A DNA stretch of 64,000 nucleotides from contig OY728166.1 in assembly GCA_963277665.1 (NCBI GenBank), positions 545,659,219 through 545,723,218 on the forward strand. Direction: 5' to 3'. A program made the position numbers and the translations under genes. The notes under the pieces were generated by a model, which worked only from the letters and a program-made list of their open reading frames with translations, ran no database searches and had not been told where the DNA came from. Source of the stretch: Viscum album. Lineage: Eukaryota; Streptophyta; Magnoliopsida; Santalales; Viscaceae. This document shows, piece by piece, positions 51,401-63,611 of this stretch (position 1 is its first letter; every line of letters begins with the position of its first letter).

Positions 51401-52252
51401 ATTAATAATAAATTTCCTAATCTAATCCAAGTGGGCATAAATGGTCATATTTTATTCATAAGGTTATTTTTGGTCGAATTACACTTATCCAATAGAATTA
51501 AGACATGTGTTAGGGTAATAATAACATCATTTGTACTCTTAATTATCCTATTTACTTTTAACCCTGGTAAATATAAGTCAAAAGTTACTATTCACCAAAA
51601 ATTATTTTCATCTCATTGAACCACATTTTACTTACTGACATCAACCGTGTATCTACGATTTTTTAAATTCCACTGACAGAAGCGGTAAAATTTTGTTTTA
51701 TGAAAATTTGCATATTTCCATAGGAGGTGGGTAAAAGACCGTGAAAAGATCAATAAAGTTTTTATTTATCTAAAATTATTATAAAATTACTCCAATGAAT
51801 TACATTGAACATATATAGGTATTATGTATCAATTTTGACCTAAAATAAATTTAAATAAAATAATTAATTAATTAAATAAAAAGTCGATTTTTAAATAGTA
51901 ACCCAGTGTTTTCACTATTCATCAAAAATTGAATGTTTCCAAAAAAATAACAAAATTTCACCCTAGACTAATTTCGATATTATGAATCCAAAAATGAAGT
52001 CCATTTTGAAAAATAAAATTTACAAAATTTCAAAAAGTGGTTATTACTATTCATAACAGCTAGTTTTAATAATATTTTAATAGCATATCGTTGTTTAGTG
52101 AAACTTAGTATTGCGTACGACGCAAGCTATCAAGGAAGGTTGTGATTGCGTGTAAAGGAAGCCAAGCTAGTGTTGTGTGTTGTGAAATATTTCATTGATG
52201 ATTTATATAAAATAAAAACAAAATATTTCTTATAAAAGTCTCGGGTGTTACA
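48430..52252 (-). repeat. Element C 5' LTR (right copy)
   Basis: It starts TATAATGACCCATACTT and ends TCTCGGGTGTTACA on the plus strand, collinear with the left copy throughout. It contains the paired CG-rich motifs (50051-50090 and 50238-50275), the palindrome (50428-50443) and the inverted repeat TTGCGTACGACGCAA near 52111-52125. Its TATA box is degraded at 50610-50620. Frames inside it (49448-49681, 50366-50749, 51431-51619) are not conserved as open in the other LTR. Confidence 0.92.
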
Positions 52253-52593
52253 GAAATCATGGAATATAATTTATGTTTTGCACCCATTTTATTCTTCCTT
52301 CCATATGAAGAATATATATTTCTTTCCATATGATATTTCTAGGATATTTTGAACTACTTTATTCTATTCCTGACATCCCATTGATAAAATTCTTATCCAA
52401 TGATATGTTTTCCCTATTTTTTGTAACTCTCCTTATTTTTGTCCATGTAGTCATGTATCCTTTTGATAACTATAGAATAATGTGTTGATATGGGTATTTT
52501 GTGTTATATGCTTGTTTTTATGATATTTAGAACCATCATTATAATTACGATTTCTTTTTGGAAGCACAACATGTCAAATAGATGAAATATAGA
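52253..52593. other. AT-rich spacer between elements C and D
   Basis: About 340 bp with no frame or motif recognised. Its first bases (GAAAT) are the probable target duplication of element C. Confidence 0.5.
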
Positions 52594-55452
52594 TGTCTAA
52601 AACACATCCCTTTGTCCTAATTTAATTATTCATTGTGTATAGATATTTTTTATTAAAAAGATTCTTCTTTTTTACATAACTATTACAAAATTATAAATAT
52701 AGTCTACATAAAATTATATCACAACAAGGATATAATGTTTTAATATCATGATAAAACATGGCCAATAAATAAAATTTATCAAATAAAAGAAAAAACATTA
52801 TTTCATTCCTTAATCTCTAGCTTCATATTGGCCCAAGAAATCACTGTAGAACATGTAATAACATGAGGGAATGCATCAAAAAGGGTGAGATAAAGTCCTA
52901 GTAAAAGGATAGTTATAACATTATACAATATAACATGTGATGAGTATTAACATAACATTTTCATCATAACAAAAGTATGGGATCATAATCATGATATGTA
53001 GTCATTAATAAATATCTTCGAAAGTGGAATTAAATAAAAATGATACATCATTCCCTAGTGGTGAACTACCACATATAGTTATGAATATTGATAGAATTAT
53101 ATTAACTCGAATTTCTCATTATCTCATGAGTTTATTCATATTACCAAAAAACTTTGAGTCCTATATAATTCCAAGAACACCCATCACATCCTTACAATAA
53201 CATTGCTCTAGATAATTCCAGGTGCACCCATCACATCATAAAATTTACATTATAATTCATGCCTCATAGAAAATGTAAATATATTGAACATATAATAACC
53301 CATGCAATTGAATAGTTTTAATTTGATAAATCATAATTTAATAAAAATTTGGTACCCAAATAAAATAGGGATCAATATACTTGATATAAGAATAATAAAC
53401 CTTGATTGAAGAATAACAAATATCATGTATTATATGGTGTGTTTTGTTAAAAGAATAGTTCTGTTGGAAACAATTTTGTTTCTCACAAACTCATGGGGAA
53501 AAAATAATATCCTATAAAATTTACTATAATGTGTTTGAAATTATTTTTAAGTAATATCTATACTGAAACTGCGGTATAGGAGGGAGAACCCAAAGAAAGA
53601 GACTTGGCCTCAAGAAATCCCCTTACCTTCTGTTAGAATGCCTCATTCTAATTAATTATAAGTATAATCACATTATATTCAATAATTATAAATTCTAGAA
53701 CCCTTTATACATGAATATTATTCATTGTGGTTTTATTATGTTCTTTTATGGTCTTTTTTATGAGTTATAGAATTTAATTTCATCATTTGGGATCATCCGT
53801 TTTCATTGTTTTCATGACAGGTTCTCATGTATTCATGAATGGATGTCATGTAAATGGAAAAAAATTATCCATAATTGTTTTTATAGTTATTTAATGAGAT
53901 TAAATAAGATTGAATCATCTTATAAATAATTTAGTTATATGGAATGATGATGAATGATTATATTCGAGTTAATGACAATCATTTTAGGTTGATTTTGGGT
54001 GTTTTTCGATCCGAATGAATTCATTTTGTTTTGTATTTATAATTATATATATAAGATAGATCTATAAAATAAAAAGGATTCTATCATAAAAATTATTTTT
54101 TGAAACCATTTAATGGTTTTAATATCTTCCTTTAAGGTCTGTATGTAAAATGAAAGTGCATCACCCACAATGTCGCAAAATTGACACATCACAGGTAACG
54201 ATTTAATTTTTTCAATAATAGAGTGAGAGTGGGATATTAATCATGGATCTTCTATTTAGATTTTATAATTAAAGTATATATATATATATATGTGTGTTAA
54301 TGGAGTTATAATACCATTTGGATTAAATAATGTTATGATATAAATATAAAATAAATCTAATTGAAAGGAAATTAAAATAAAAAGAGATAAAATTTACCTC
54401 TTGAATTCCCCTCTAAAGATCCTCCTCAGGGAACATAGCCTGGGTCTTTTTTTGAGACAAAGTGATAATTGAAATGGGGGGGGGGGGGTAGGGATGAGTT
54501 CTGTGAATAATTTGGGAAAGTCTCCAATCCTGAGATGCGTAAAGATAAGAAGGTATGAGGGGTGGTATTTATGATGGAGGATAAGGGTGTTTTCTAATTT
54601 TTTAATCCAGCAGTTTTTTTTTCATACAAGAAATAGTGTTGATTCACTAGACTAAATATTGTAATTAGAGAATGTTATTTTTAACTAATAGTTATTACGT
54701 CACCGATGAATCATTGAATAGCTTATTTTTTTATAATGTATATATTCTATAAATTACAGTATCTCACTATTCACCAAAAAATCAAGAAATTAATAAAATT
54801 ACAAAAAATTCACACTAAAAATTATCAATGTGTATAATTAAAAAATTAACTTCATTTTATCAATATATATTTTTAAATATGATAAATTTTTTAAATTAAA
54901 ATAATCATTTACTTAAAAATGATAGATTTTAAAATTTTAACTCATTTTATAAGGCTTAGAAAATTTACTTAACATATTAGAAAATTATCATAAATTTAGA
55001 ATACATCAAAATATTAATTTAGGAATAAATTTTATGAAAATAATTTGTCTTATAAATTATTAAATTATTCATAAAATTGTTATTAAATATTTATGTAATA
55101 TATAAATATAAACACTTAATAATTAATTAAAAAACTTTTATTTACATAAACTATGATATATATAAAACTAAATTTTATTAATAGTGTGTCTAAATATTAT
55201 ATATAATTTCATGGGTGTGGTTACTATTCATTTTTCTTGTTTACTTTTCATAAGGTTCATATTACTATTCCTAAGTCCATGTTAATACTTTATCTATATT
55301 GGTTCCTTAAATTATAAAAATTGTTCTACTTTTATTACTTCTTCATTTATAATGTTTTTATTATGGTCTCTAAGTTATTATATGTGATTTATACTATGTT
55401 AAATTATTATAATAAGGGGTAAAATTTTTGGATAAATGTTTGTGTAGTTACA
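52594..55452 (-). repeat. Element D 3' LTR
   Basis: The inner end is set by GTGTAGTTACA followed by TTATTCCACC, the counterpart of GGTGTTACA plus purine tract in element C. The outer end at 52594 (TGTCTAAAACACATCCC) is placed by alignment to element A and is uncertain by tens of bases. It contains a decayed TATA box at 54560-54581, an AT repeat at 54276-54292 and a run of 12 G at 54477-54488. Confidence 0.55.
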
Positions 55453-56225
55453 TTATTCCACCATTTAGAAATTTTTCCTTCCAAATATTGTTTAAAATAA
55501 ATAGATGATGGCATATCTGCTTCATTATCTACTCTACTTCCCATGTTTCTTCTTCATTCATATAGTTCCTCCACAACTCTTTGACAAGGTGGGATGTGTT
55601 GTTTGGAAGAACCATATCACTTCGGTCCTGAATATTTACCGGCTGCTCCTCATACAAGAAATGATCATTTAAATATACTACCTTTTAGTTTAATACAATC
55701 AAGGGTTCTAGAATGTAATTCATCAATAGTGGTTAATGGAAAAAATCATGAACATGAGCAATATTCAGTGGTAGTTTATGGGGATAGGCCATAACTTATA
55801 TGTGATCAAGGATCACAAAGTGGAAAATGTACATTGCCTTAGATATCCACTCATTCCAAACCACATGATAGTCTTCCACGATGATATTTGAAAGTTGAAA
55901 TTATCTCTAACATCAAAATTTGTGTCCCTTTTAATGTTGACAGCATAGATCATTTACTAACTCTAAGCAGCATTGATATTTTTCTGGATGGTTTGAACCT
56001 TTTATTTATATATTTTAAAATATAAGATCTATGTTGCATTCTATTTCAAACTTAGTCAAATAAAAAATTCGATCAATATAACTTTCTATATAAAGATTCT
56101 TATAGATATATCAGAATACTTGAGTAGAAGATATTATTTTAGAAGAGCTCAACCAATGGGTGATAATGATCACATCCACCTTTGAATTCTAAAGAGAATT
56201 ATCATCGAATATCATTAAGAATCTA
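55453..56225 (-). pseudogene. Element D pol 3' end (chromodomain-like tail and integrase end)
   Basis: Minus strand from 55670 to 55500 reads YEEQPVNIQDRSDMVLPNN, TSHLVKELWRNYMNEEETWE and VE, stop, IMKQICHH. This is the Tekay/Del-type tail with both tryptophans intact. Further inside (55800-56220) the sequence keeps nucleotide similarity to 42900-43300 of element C, the integrase C-terminal part. It then ends at the element E boundary. The plus-strand frame at 55594-55794 is a shadow. Confidence 0.7.
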
Positions 56226-58578
56226 TATAACCACCCAAAATTTTATAAGAAATATTCTTTTTAATTTCTTTGATGTCTTTTGTTGTACGTTACACCAATA
56301 TTATCTGGCGATATATCCTACACCACTGTAGCTTGCAATATACGCAACACTATTTTTGGATCGGGTTACACAGAATTTTATGATCGTTTTATAGAAATTA
56401 TTCTACGCTATATTGAATATAGATTTGGTCATGTATAAATGAACTAATTTTGGATTATTTTATAAATAACACCAAAGGAAGCTTTAATTATATGCAACAT
56501 TGACTTGGCTTGCATTACAAGCAAGAGAAACTATCCTTGAAAGCTTGTGTTGTACGCGATATTGAGTTTCACTAAACAACTCTATATTATTATATTATAA
56601 TTTAAATGGGATATAAACTATCCATTGTGAATATTATAAACCAAAATTTTAATTTTATAACATTATCATCCATCATGTACATTTTATAGAACATAGTATG
56701 AGAGCAAAATCATTTTTTCCGATAAAAGAAGTATTTTTCAGAAAATGCATGTTTTCCGCATTTTGATGGTCACCCATTTTAAATATAGTTTTTGAAAAGT
56801 TTATAAATTCAATTTTAAAAATCAAACTTATTATTTTAAATAATTATATAAATATTTACTTTTGATAAATTTTGGTTATTTTTCTGATAACTTTCATATT
56901 TTGATGAATAATAAAAATACGCTGAATTTTTAATTAAAAACCACTTTTTCATTAAGATATTTGTATGGTTAATTTATAATAAGGAATAGTTTTAAAGTAT
57001 AAATATAATATATTATTACTATATAATAAAATTTATTACATTTTCATTAATTTTATATTGAATTCATAGGTAAAATCATTTCAATCTTTTCTAATGTTTT
57101 AAACAAGAACACATTTTTTCGAAACATGATTAATTTTAAATTAATTACTACAAATTCTGTGTCATGAAATTTAAAAAAATAGACTACATATCTAGAATCA
57201 TTAGGTTCAAAATATGTTAATAGGGTACTTTTATTTTTGGGACATTATGAATGGTGACTATGGTAAATTTTATTTACCATGGTTAAAGGTAAATCATGAA
57301 ATTAAGGGTAAAAATAATGTTATAAAATCACACCAACACTTGTCTTAATATAATTTGATGATTATATTTCCCCATAAAACATAATTGTGTCAAAATGGTA
57401 TCTTTTGGAACCCACTTTTATGAGATTAAGACATTTAATTAGTTTTATTTAAAGAAAAGTTAAATATTTATCGGTCAAATTTTAATAAAAAATTAATTTT
57501 TAATATAAGGTTATACAGAATATAAATTCGATTAGAAATACTAATTTTAAAATAAAATTTTTTTATCATGGTAATATATTTTTAGTTTTTTTACAAAAAT
57601 ATAATTACCTTAATAGCATATACATTAATGATGAAGAAAGTATTTATTTAACGAAAAAAATAATATAGTTATTATTAAAATATTAATACCCATAAAAAAC
57701 ACTTGAAAAAACCTTATTTTTAAAGTATATAAAAACCATATGCTTTCAAGGGTTCACATTTTTACCATTTGGAGCTTTATAAAAGATATTATAATAGTTA
57801 TATTACTTCATTTTAAATGACGTCAAAGTTGTCACCTTCATAATTTAATAAATATAACATTTTATATGTTCAATTTCTTTGAAGGTAAATTTGACTAGAA
57901 TTATTCTTATTAAATATATTGGATTTATATTCATCATAGTATTTTATTTTTAATTATTTTTCTTCAAATAAGTATATTAAATACATATACAAAAATGTTT
58001 TAATAATTAATTTATTAATAGAAATATCAAATAAATTATTTTAAGAATATTAAATTATATATTATATGCACAAATTAATGTGATCCACGAATTTTTTATA
58101 TTAACATGTCTTATTAGGAATCTATTTAATATTTTGGTTTGAATCTATCTTTAGTGTAGATTTTTATTAAATTCAAATAAATGAATAGTGTCAAAATTGA
58201 TTGTATTGATATTTTTTAAACATATTATAAAATTGAAAAAAAAATTAAAAAAATTAAAAATTATAAAATGAAAATTATATAGTCGAAAATATCATAAATT
58301 ATCCATTTATGGATAATTTAAAACACATAAGTAATTATTTTTTACCATTTAAAATTTAGAATATTATTACCACAAATTAAAAAAATATTAAATCAGTTTA
58401 AATCAAAATGATAAGTTTTAAAATAAAATCCACACAAGTATAATTTTTTTGGTTTATGAGATTATAGGCCTATCTCATATCAAATTATAATTTCTGTCAT
58501 TTTGGATGATTTTATTTGGGGTTTGAGTTTATAATAAATTTATATTTTTGATGTTTCCAAAATTGCCCCACACATCTC

Positions 58579-58590
58579 TTATAAAAGGGC
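58579..58590 (+). promoter_or_regulatory. Element E LTR TATA box
   Basis: TTATAAAAGGGC preceded by CACATCTC and followed by a CT-rich stretch, as in the LTRs of B and C. Confidence 0.7.
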
Positions 58591-58755
58591 ATCTCCTCCC
58601 TCTTGTCTTCACTCCATATTGAACTTTAAAACACAATAAATACCTATACATTTCCCTTAAATGCTTCCCTATAAACATACTAAGGGTATTGGTATTCTTC
58701 AAAGACCATCTTTAGTGCCCTTAGAAGAGGTTTAGAAGAGGCAGGTCGAGGAAGA

Positions 58756-58771
58756 GGTAATATCCATTACC
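58756..58771 (+). promoter_or_regulatory. LTR palindrome and possible splice donor (E)
   Basis: GGTAATATCCATTACC, 6 bp arms with a 4 nt spacer, preceded by GAAGA so that AG|GTAAT is also a plausible 5' splice site. About 165 bp downstream of the TATA box. Confidence 0.45.
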
Positions 58772-58926
58772 GATTCTTTCAATATTATTTCTTTTTACAC
58801 TTCCTATATATGAGTTGTTTCATTAATAAGTAATAACTCTGGTATCACTTTTATAATGATATATTATTATTAATATTAAACAACCATATTCCATCTTCTA
58901 TCCATTCTATGAAAATTGAAATGACC

Positions 58927-58964
58927 ATGCGTGCGTACGTATAGCCTACCGTCTCCACGTCATG
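58927..58964 (+). promoter_or_regulatory. Paired CG-rich LTR motif, first copy (E)
   Basis: ATGCGTGCGTACGTATAG, then CCTACCGTCTCCACGTCATG. Confidence 0.55.
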
Positions 58965-59115
58965 TTGTAATATTTTTTTAGTCACCAACATACTAGGATG
59001 GGTATAACATGGAAGAAATAACAATATATTATTATTGTAATGTAATTTTGATTCAGAAATATTATTCAACATATACTTCAATACAATTCCACAATCATGG
59101 GAATGATACTTTCGC

Positions 59116-59154
59116 TTGGGTGTACGTACGGCCTACCGCCTCCACGATGTGAAG
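59116..59154 (+). promoter_or_regulatory. Paired CG-rich LTR motif, second copy (E)
   Basis: TTGGGTGTACGTACGG, then CCTACCGCCTCCACGATGTG, about 190 bp after the first copy. Confidence 0.55.
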
Positions 59155-60785
59155 CAATTAATTCTACGTGATCTTCATTGAAGAATGATTATATAAATTG
59201 TTTTATTTAATAAATATGATATATATTATACTAATAACATTACATAATTTATATAAGTATAACCTAAAAAAGGGAATAATTTTTTTTTTCACAAAACATG
59301 CAGAAGAACATAAAGTAGTTAACACCAGAATAACGAGTAACAGTGAAATGTTACTAATAAAAAGATTATAATATGACCATATATGATATCATAAGAAAAT
59401 AATATGATTCTAGAATAAGTGAATGACATTATTTAAATCATTATACAGGAGTTTCAGATACATTCAAAGCTTATCAGTCGTAATGTAATGGAAAATACCA
59501 CAATCAAATTTTTATCCGAGATTATTTATACAAAAGTATTTACTAGGGCATATTTATCGTCCAAATACATGATTCCTAAACAAGTAATATTATTTAAATA
59601 ATACTAAAATTGTTTAAATCCCATATTAACCATTGATAAATTTTGGTAAAATATAAGAAAGAAATATTTTGTCTTTTTCGGCACGAAAAACTTTTGACTT
59701 TTTTTGCAAAATTACGAGAAGACTGTTTTTTTACTTATTCATCGTGAATGGATTTTTACGGTTTCCTAAAGCTTTTTTTCAAGGACTATTCCGAAAAATA
59801 ATACATGATTATTTTCAATGAAAATCTTATCTTTTAATATTTTATGGATTTTTTACAAAAGGAACTTATTTTGAAGAATGAAGGATATTCTCCTCAAAAA
59901 TTCATTTCAATTGTTTTATCAAAACTATTTTCCATATAAGATGACATTCATTTTCATTTTTATGTTTCATGTATAATTTTTATATTATTTACATGGATTT
60001 ATTTTGTTTATGGTGAAATAATATCCATTTTTTATATGGATTATGTTATGATGGGATGGTATTAATGAAAACAATTTTATTCTTTGGGTTATGATGAATG
60101 ATTTATGTTTATTTTGTGGAAAACATAATAATGAATTCATTAACAAATGGTTGGGACCTATATCTCCCTCCAATTAATTAGGTAAAGATTTATATCTCAT
60201 GATATAGACATGGATGAAACGACAAGTAAATCCGGTTCAGAAATACCGCGCTAGAATGACAAGTAAATCTGGTTCATTAATTTATTTCGTCTACTATGAT
60301 AGTCATAGAAGAAATTCCTTGGATACTATGGAAATCATAATATGTGCTTATTATTTAGCCACAATTACATTTTTTATTCCTGTTATTATCTTTCATAGTT
60401 ATTGTTTCTTTATAATCCATGCCTTACATATTTCTAGGATTTATGTCATTTCTCACGATATTGTTTTTTAGACTTTCTGTTCACGTTTTTATGTTCAAAT
60501 GTTTATGGGGTCTTCTATTTTCTCCATGAAAACCCTTACTGATAATTTTATCTCACCCTTGTTATGACTTATTTCTTATAGAATACAAATAATTTGATTA
60601 GGTATGAAAAAAGGGGACATTCTTTATGGAAGATGTTGAAGATCTCTCACAATTATTAGAAGATTATGTTCCATGTTTCCAAAGAAACTGAACTAAGATA
60701 GTATATGGGAATATTTTTTTAGTTATTATTATGTATTCAGAAAAATAAATGTAATGTCCATGTATTTCATGCTTGGGTAACTACA

Positions 60786-60799
60786 TTTTGTATTAGAGC
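60786..60799 (+). other. Element E primer binding site (initiator tRNA-Met)
   Basis: TTTTGTATTAGAGC immediately after the LTR end CTACA. It matches the canonical ATTGGTATCAGAGC at 11 of 14 positions, including the GAGC end that B and C lack. Confidence 0.8.
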
Positions 60800-61054
60800 G
60801 AAGGATTAGTAATCTTTTATAAACTAGGATGTGGAAATTTTACTGAGATACCTAGAGATATTTTTTAATATATGTATGTTCATTTCACTATGGCTTAGTA
60901 TAAGTATAGGTTTAAATCCTTGAAATATAATAATGATCATTAATAGTCTAGGATTAATCCTAAGATTTTATCGATTGAATTTACTCTTCCTTGATTATGT
61001 TGTTTTACTAGTATGATTTTTTCCACTTACACTATTCTTTTTGGGTTTTACATA

Positions 61055-62100
61055 ATTAATGGAACCCATAGGAACTGTGTTAATGATCAATTCAATGGGT
61101 AATGAAATGATTGTCCTCCTAAAAAACCAAATGTTATGGTATATGGAGTGGAAAAACTTATTGCTATATTTACACAATTTATGAATCATTGTGGACTTTC
61201 AAATTAGCAGAGAAGGGAACAATATTCTATTGAATGCTTCATGAGGAAACCTCCATCTTCATTCAATGGGTATTATAATCCACTTTTTTACATAACAATG
61301 GATCAGTACCATTTAAAATATATTTTCCTTATTTCACTTTTCGGAACATGAATAATTCATTCTAGTTATTTACCATTTAGAAGGTGAAGTAGACCATTGG
61401 TGGACTCTAATTAAGAATAAAATGAACCAAGATAAAATTGAATCCATGGAATGGGATGAGTTCAAGAATTTATTTGTTAATATGTACATCCCTCGTATTC
61501 TATGAGAAAAGATGGACGAGGGGTTCCTTGAGATTAAGAAAAAGGATGATGAATTTGTTGGTATATACGAGGAAAATTTTACAATACATACAAGGTATGC
61601 TTCTGGCATAATCATCCACTCTTAATGTAATGTTGATTGATTCTTTAGTGGCATAAAACCAAGTCATCGAAGGGAATAAGCTATAAGAGGCATCAAAATT
61701 TATGAAGAGATTTTGGGTTGTACAATCATGGTAGAACTAGATGTTTGGGTTTAATATCAATTTCATGGTTTTGACAAGAAATGAAATATGAACATCATGG
61801 AAAAATATCAAAACAATGGTGAAAATAAGACGAATGATTCATTATGAACAATGTGTGGAAATAGTAATGGTGGTTATTGTATAAAGGGACTAGAAAATGA
61901 TTTATCTGTGGAAAATAAGGTCATCGTGCAGCTGAGTTCAAATATAATGGGATAAAATGTAGATAATGAAATGAATAGAAAGAAAACTACAGAGAATGCA
62001 CCACCAACACTTCAATGCTACAGATGAATGGAAATAGGGAATTTTGCTAACTAATTCCCTAATCCAAGGTTTAATGATGATCATAATCAATAACATCTTA
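61055..62100 (+). pseudogene. Element E gag remnant
   Basis: The start aligns at nucleotide level with the element C gag start (GGAACCCATAGGAAC against GGAACCCGAAGGAAC). Downstream frames read FMRKPPSSFNG, NKMNQDKIESMEWDEFKNLF, VNMYIP, KKDDEFVGIYEENFTIHTRY and ASGIIIHS, matching the retrotransposon gag domain. A zinc knuckle lies at 61902-61939 (ICGK, stop, GHRAAEFK), with two cysteines lost. Many stops and frame shifts. The minus-strand openings at 60995-61189 and 61370-61615 are shadows. Confidence 0.75.
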
Positions 62101-63600
62101 ATGAAAAATATAATTTGAGGTCACACATGATCACTATTGGGTTTTCTGAGTATGACAACAATGTTGTGGAACGATTAAGTGTTTATGTAATGGGATTTCA
62201 AAAAAGATTTCTGGTATATCATTTACAATATTATGGAATATTGGAATATCTATGTATTGGTCTATTATCATTTACCATAACTATATGGTACATGTAACCA
62301 TAAAAACAATTGAAATATTTTTTTGATGCTAGATGATAAGTGCATAATGATAGGATAGAGAGAGAATGATATCTTTGATAGTATTAATATGCTCATGATT
62401 GATAAAATAACCAAGTGATATCATGGTTTGATTGTATAGAAATTTATGTAATTTTTGAGTATGGAAAGAGTAAATTTTGATGGGATTTAGTATATTACAA
62501 TGGTTCTATGGTAATTTATTTTATTATCATATTTCAAGAGGATGCATGACGAAGTCATTCAAATGTTTGGAATGTGACCCACAAGATATATCTTGTGATA
62601 TATGGGGGACAATTGATGGTATTCATGTTCTTGTTTCATGACCTTTTTGGTAATTTTTTTCTTTATATTATGATATTGGACAGATGTATTTTTTATAAGC
62701 AGAAATGATGGAATCTATTAAGTTGGACATTGGATAGAATTGTTTAATATTAGAACTTTTATTTAAGAACATTATAAAACTGTAGTTTTAGAAAAAGGAT
62801 ATCATGCAGGACGGGCGACAAACCATTGCATCGGACAAGGATGTTACAATAGAACCCAAAACAGAAGTGCGGTATAACTTTATCACATACTACTAGCTTA
62901 TAGGAAGTCACTGGTTAGTAAAAATTAGTTATATTTTATTAAGCGGTGTGATAGATGAATTATAAGTCCATTTTTGGAACTATATATGATTAATCTCACC
63001 ATTGATGGACTTATGTATAGTTAAAAACATGTGCTATCATTTTTGTGATAGACATAGATGGAATGTCCTATCATTCTATCTCATGATCCGCTAACACTTC
63101 AAGAATGAAAAATTCAAGTTAATTTCATTAAATAGAACATGTAGTGGAAATTTTTCATGGAATGACCAATGCTGATATTACACTGGAATCAAGTAAGTAT
63201 TTATCCTTAGGAAAAAATTCATTAGATTTAGAGAAATTATCTTGAAAACCAATAATAATTCCCTAATACCCTCATATCTGATGAATCATAAGGTACCATA
63301 GATCATCAAAAACTTATTCCTTTGTGATTGTTATATTTTTCATATATATGTTCCCTGCCACACTTTATTAAGACTCGATGGTTATATGTTTCTTCCATAT
63401 CCATGTTTTCACATCCCAAATATGATCTTCTATGTGGATACCTAGTAATGAGTTACATTGGGCACACATTAATTTTTTTTGTTACTTTTTTAATTGATGT
63501 TTTACTATTCATTTTTTCAATGAAGATTTCTATGAAAGAAACTTTCAAGGAGTAAACAATTTATAAACCCAATAAATTTTGAGTAAAAATTTCATTCTAT
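62101..63600 (+). other. Element E internal region, pol not recognisable
   Basis: In B and C the next 3.5 kb encode protease, RT, RNase H and integrase. Here only 1.5 kb remains, and I recognise none of the RT, RNase H or integrase motifs. Two plus-strand frames (62115-62297, 63328-63555) have no known domain. The pol was largely deleted, or a different sequence was captured. Confidence 0.5.
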
Positions 63601-63601
63601 G

Positions 63602-63611
63602 AGGTGAATAA
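63602..63611 (+). other. Element E purine-rich tract before the 3' LTR
   Basis: AGGTGAATAA directly before TGTAAAACCCC, in the position of the purine tract of elements B and C; weakly conserved. Confidence 0.4.

Larger units (their letters stand above)
38841..52252 (-). mobile_element. Element C: best preserved Ty3/gypsy (Tekay/Del-like), with a CACTA insertion
   Basis: LTRs at 38841-42668 and 48430-52252 (3828 and 3823 bp) flank a minus-strand gag-pol of about 4.96 kb once the CACTA insert is removed. The LTR starts TGTAACACCC on the minus strand. The primer site and purine tract are in the expected places. Flanking 5-mers GAGAT (38836-38840) and GAAAT (52253-52257) agree in 4 of 5 positions. 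Counting by eye over the first 240 bp, the two LTRs differ at about 9 percent of sites, so this is the youngest of the gypsy copies that can be compared. Stops and active-site changes show that it is dead. Confidence 0.92.
52594..56225 (-). mobile_element. Element D: truncated Ty3/gypsy of the A subfamily
   Basis: It consists of one LTR (about 52594-55452) followed, on the minus-strand reading, by the end of pol (55453-56225). It stops at the start of element E. The LTR resembles element A LTRs more than those of B, C and E: GGTGGTATTTATGATGG at the promoter, a similar TAGTGTTGATTC-type block and a similar length (2.86 against 2.89 kb). The rest of D should lie beyond the end of element E, outside this window. 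Confidence 0.65.
56226..60785 (+). repeat. Element E 5' LTR
   Basis: The first bases (TATAACCACCC) are a decayed match to the right LTR start TGTAAAACCCC. From 56250 both copies continue with TTTTAATTT(A/C)TTTGATG and the repeated TTGC...GCAA blocks. The end is CTACA just before the primer site. At 4.56 kb it is the longest LTR in the window. It carries a TATA box at 58579-58589, the palindrome at 58756-58771 and the paired motifs at 58927-58962 and 59118-59152. Frames at 58851-59081, 59985-60173 and 60214-60471 have no domain. Confidence 0.7.

Noticed and set aside
54477..54488. Run of 12 G as a quadruplex or assembly artefact
   Set aside because: A single homopolymer in element D LTR without further G tracts. 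It may simply be polymerase slippage, and nothing more can be said from sequence.
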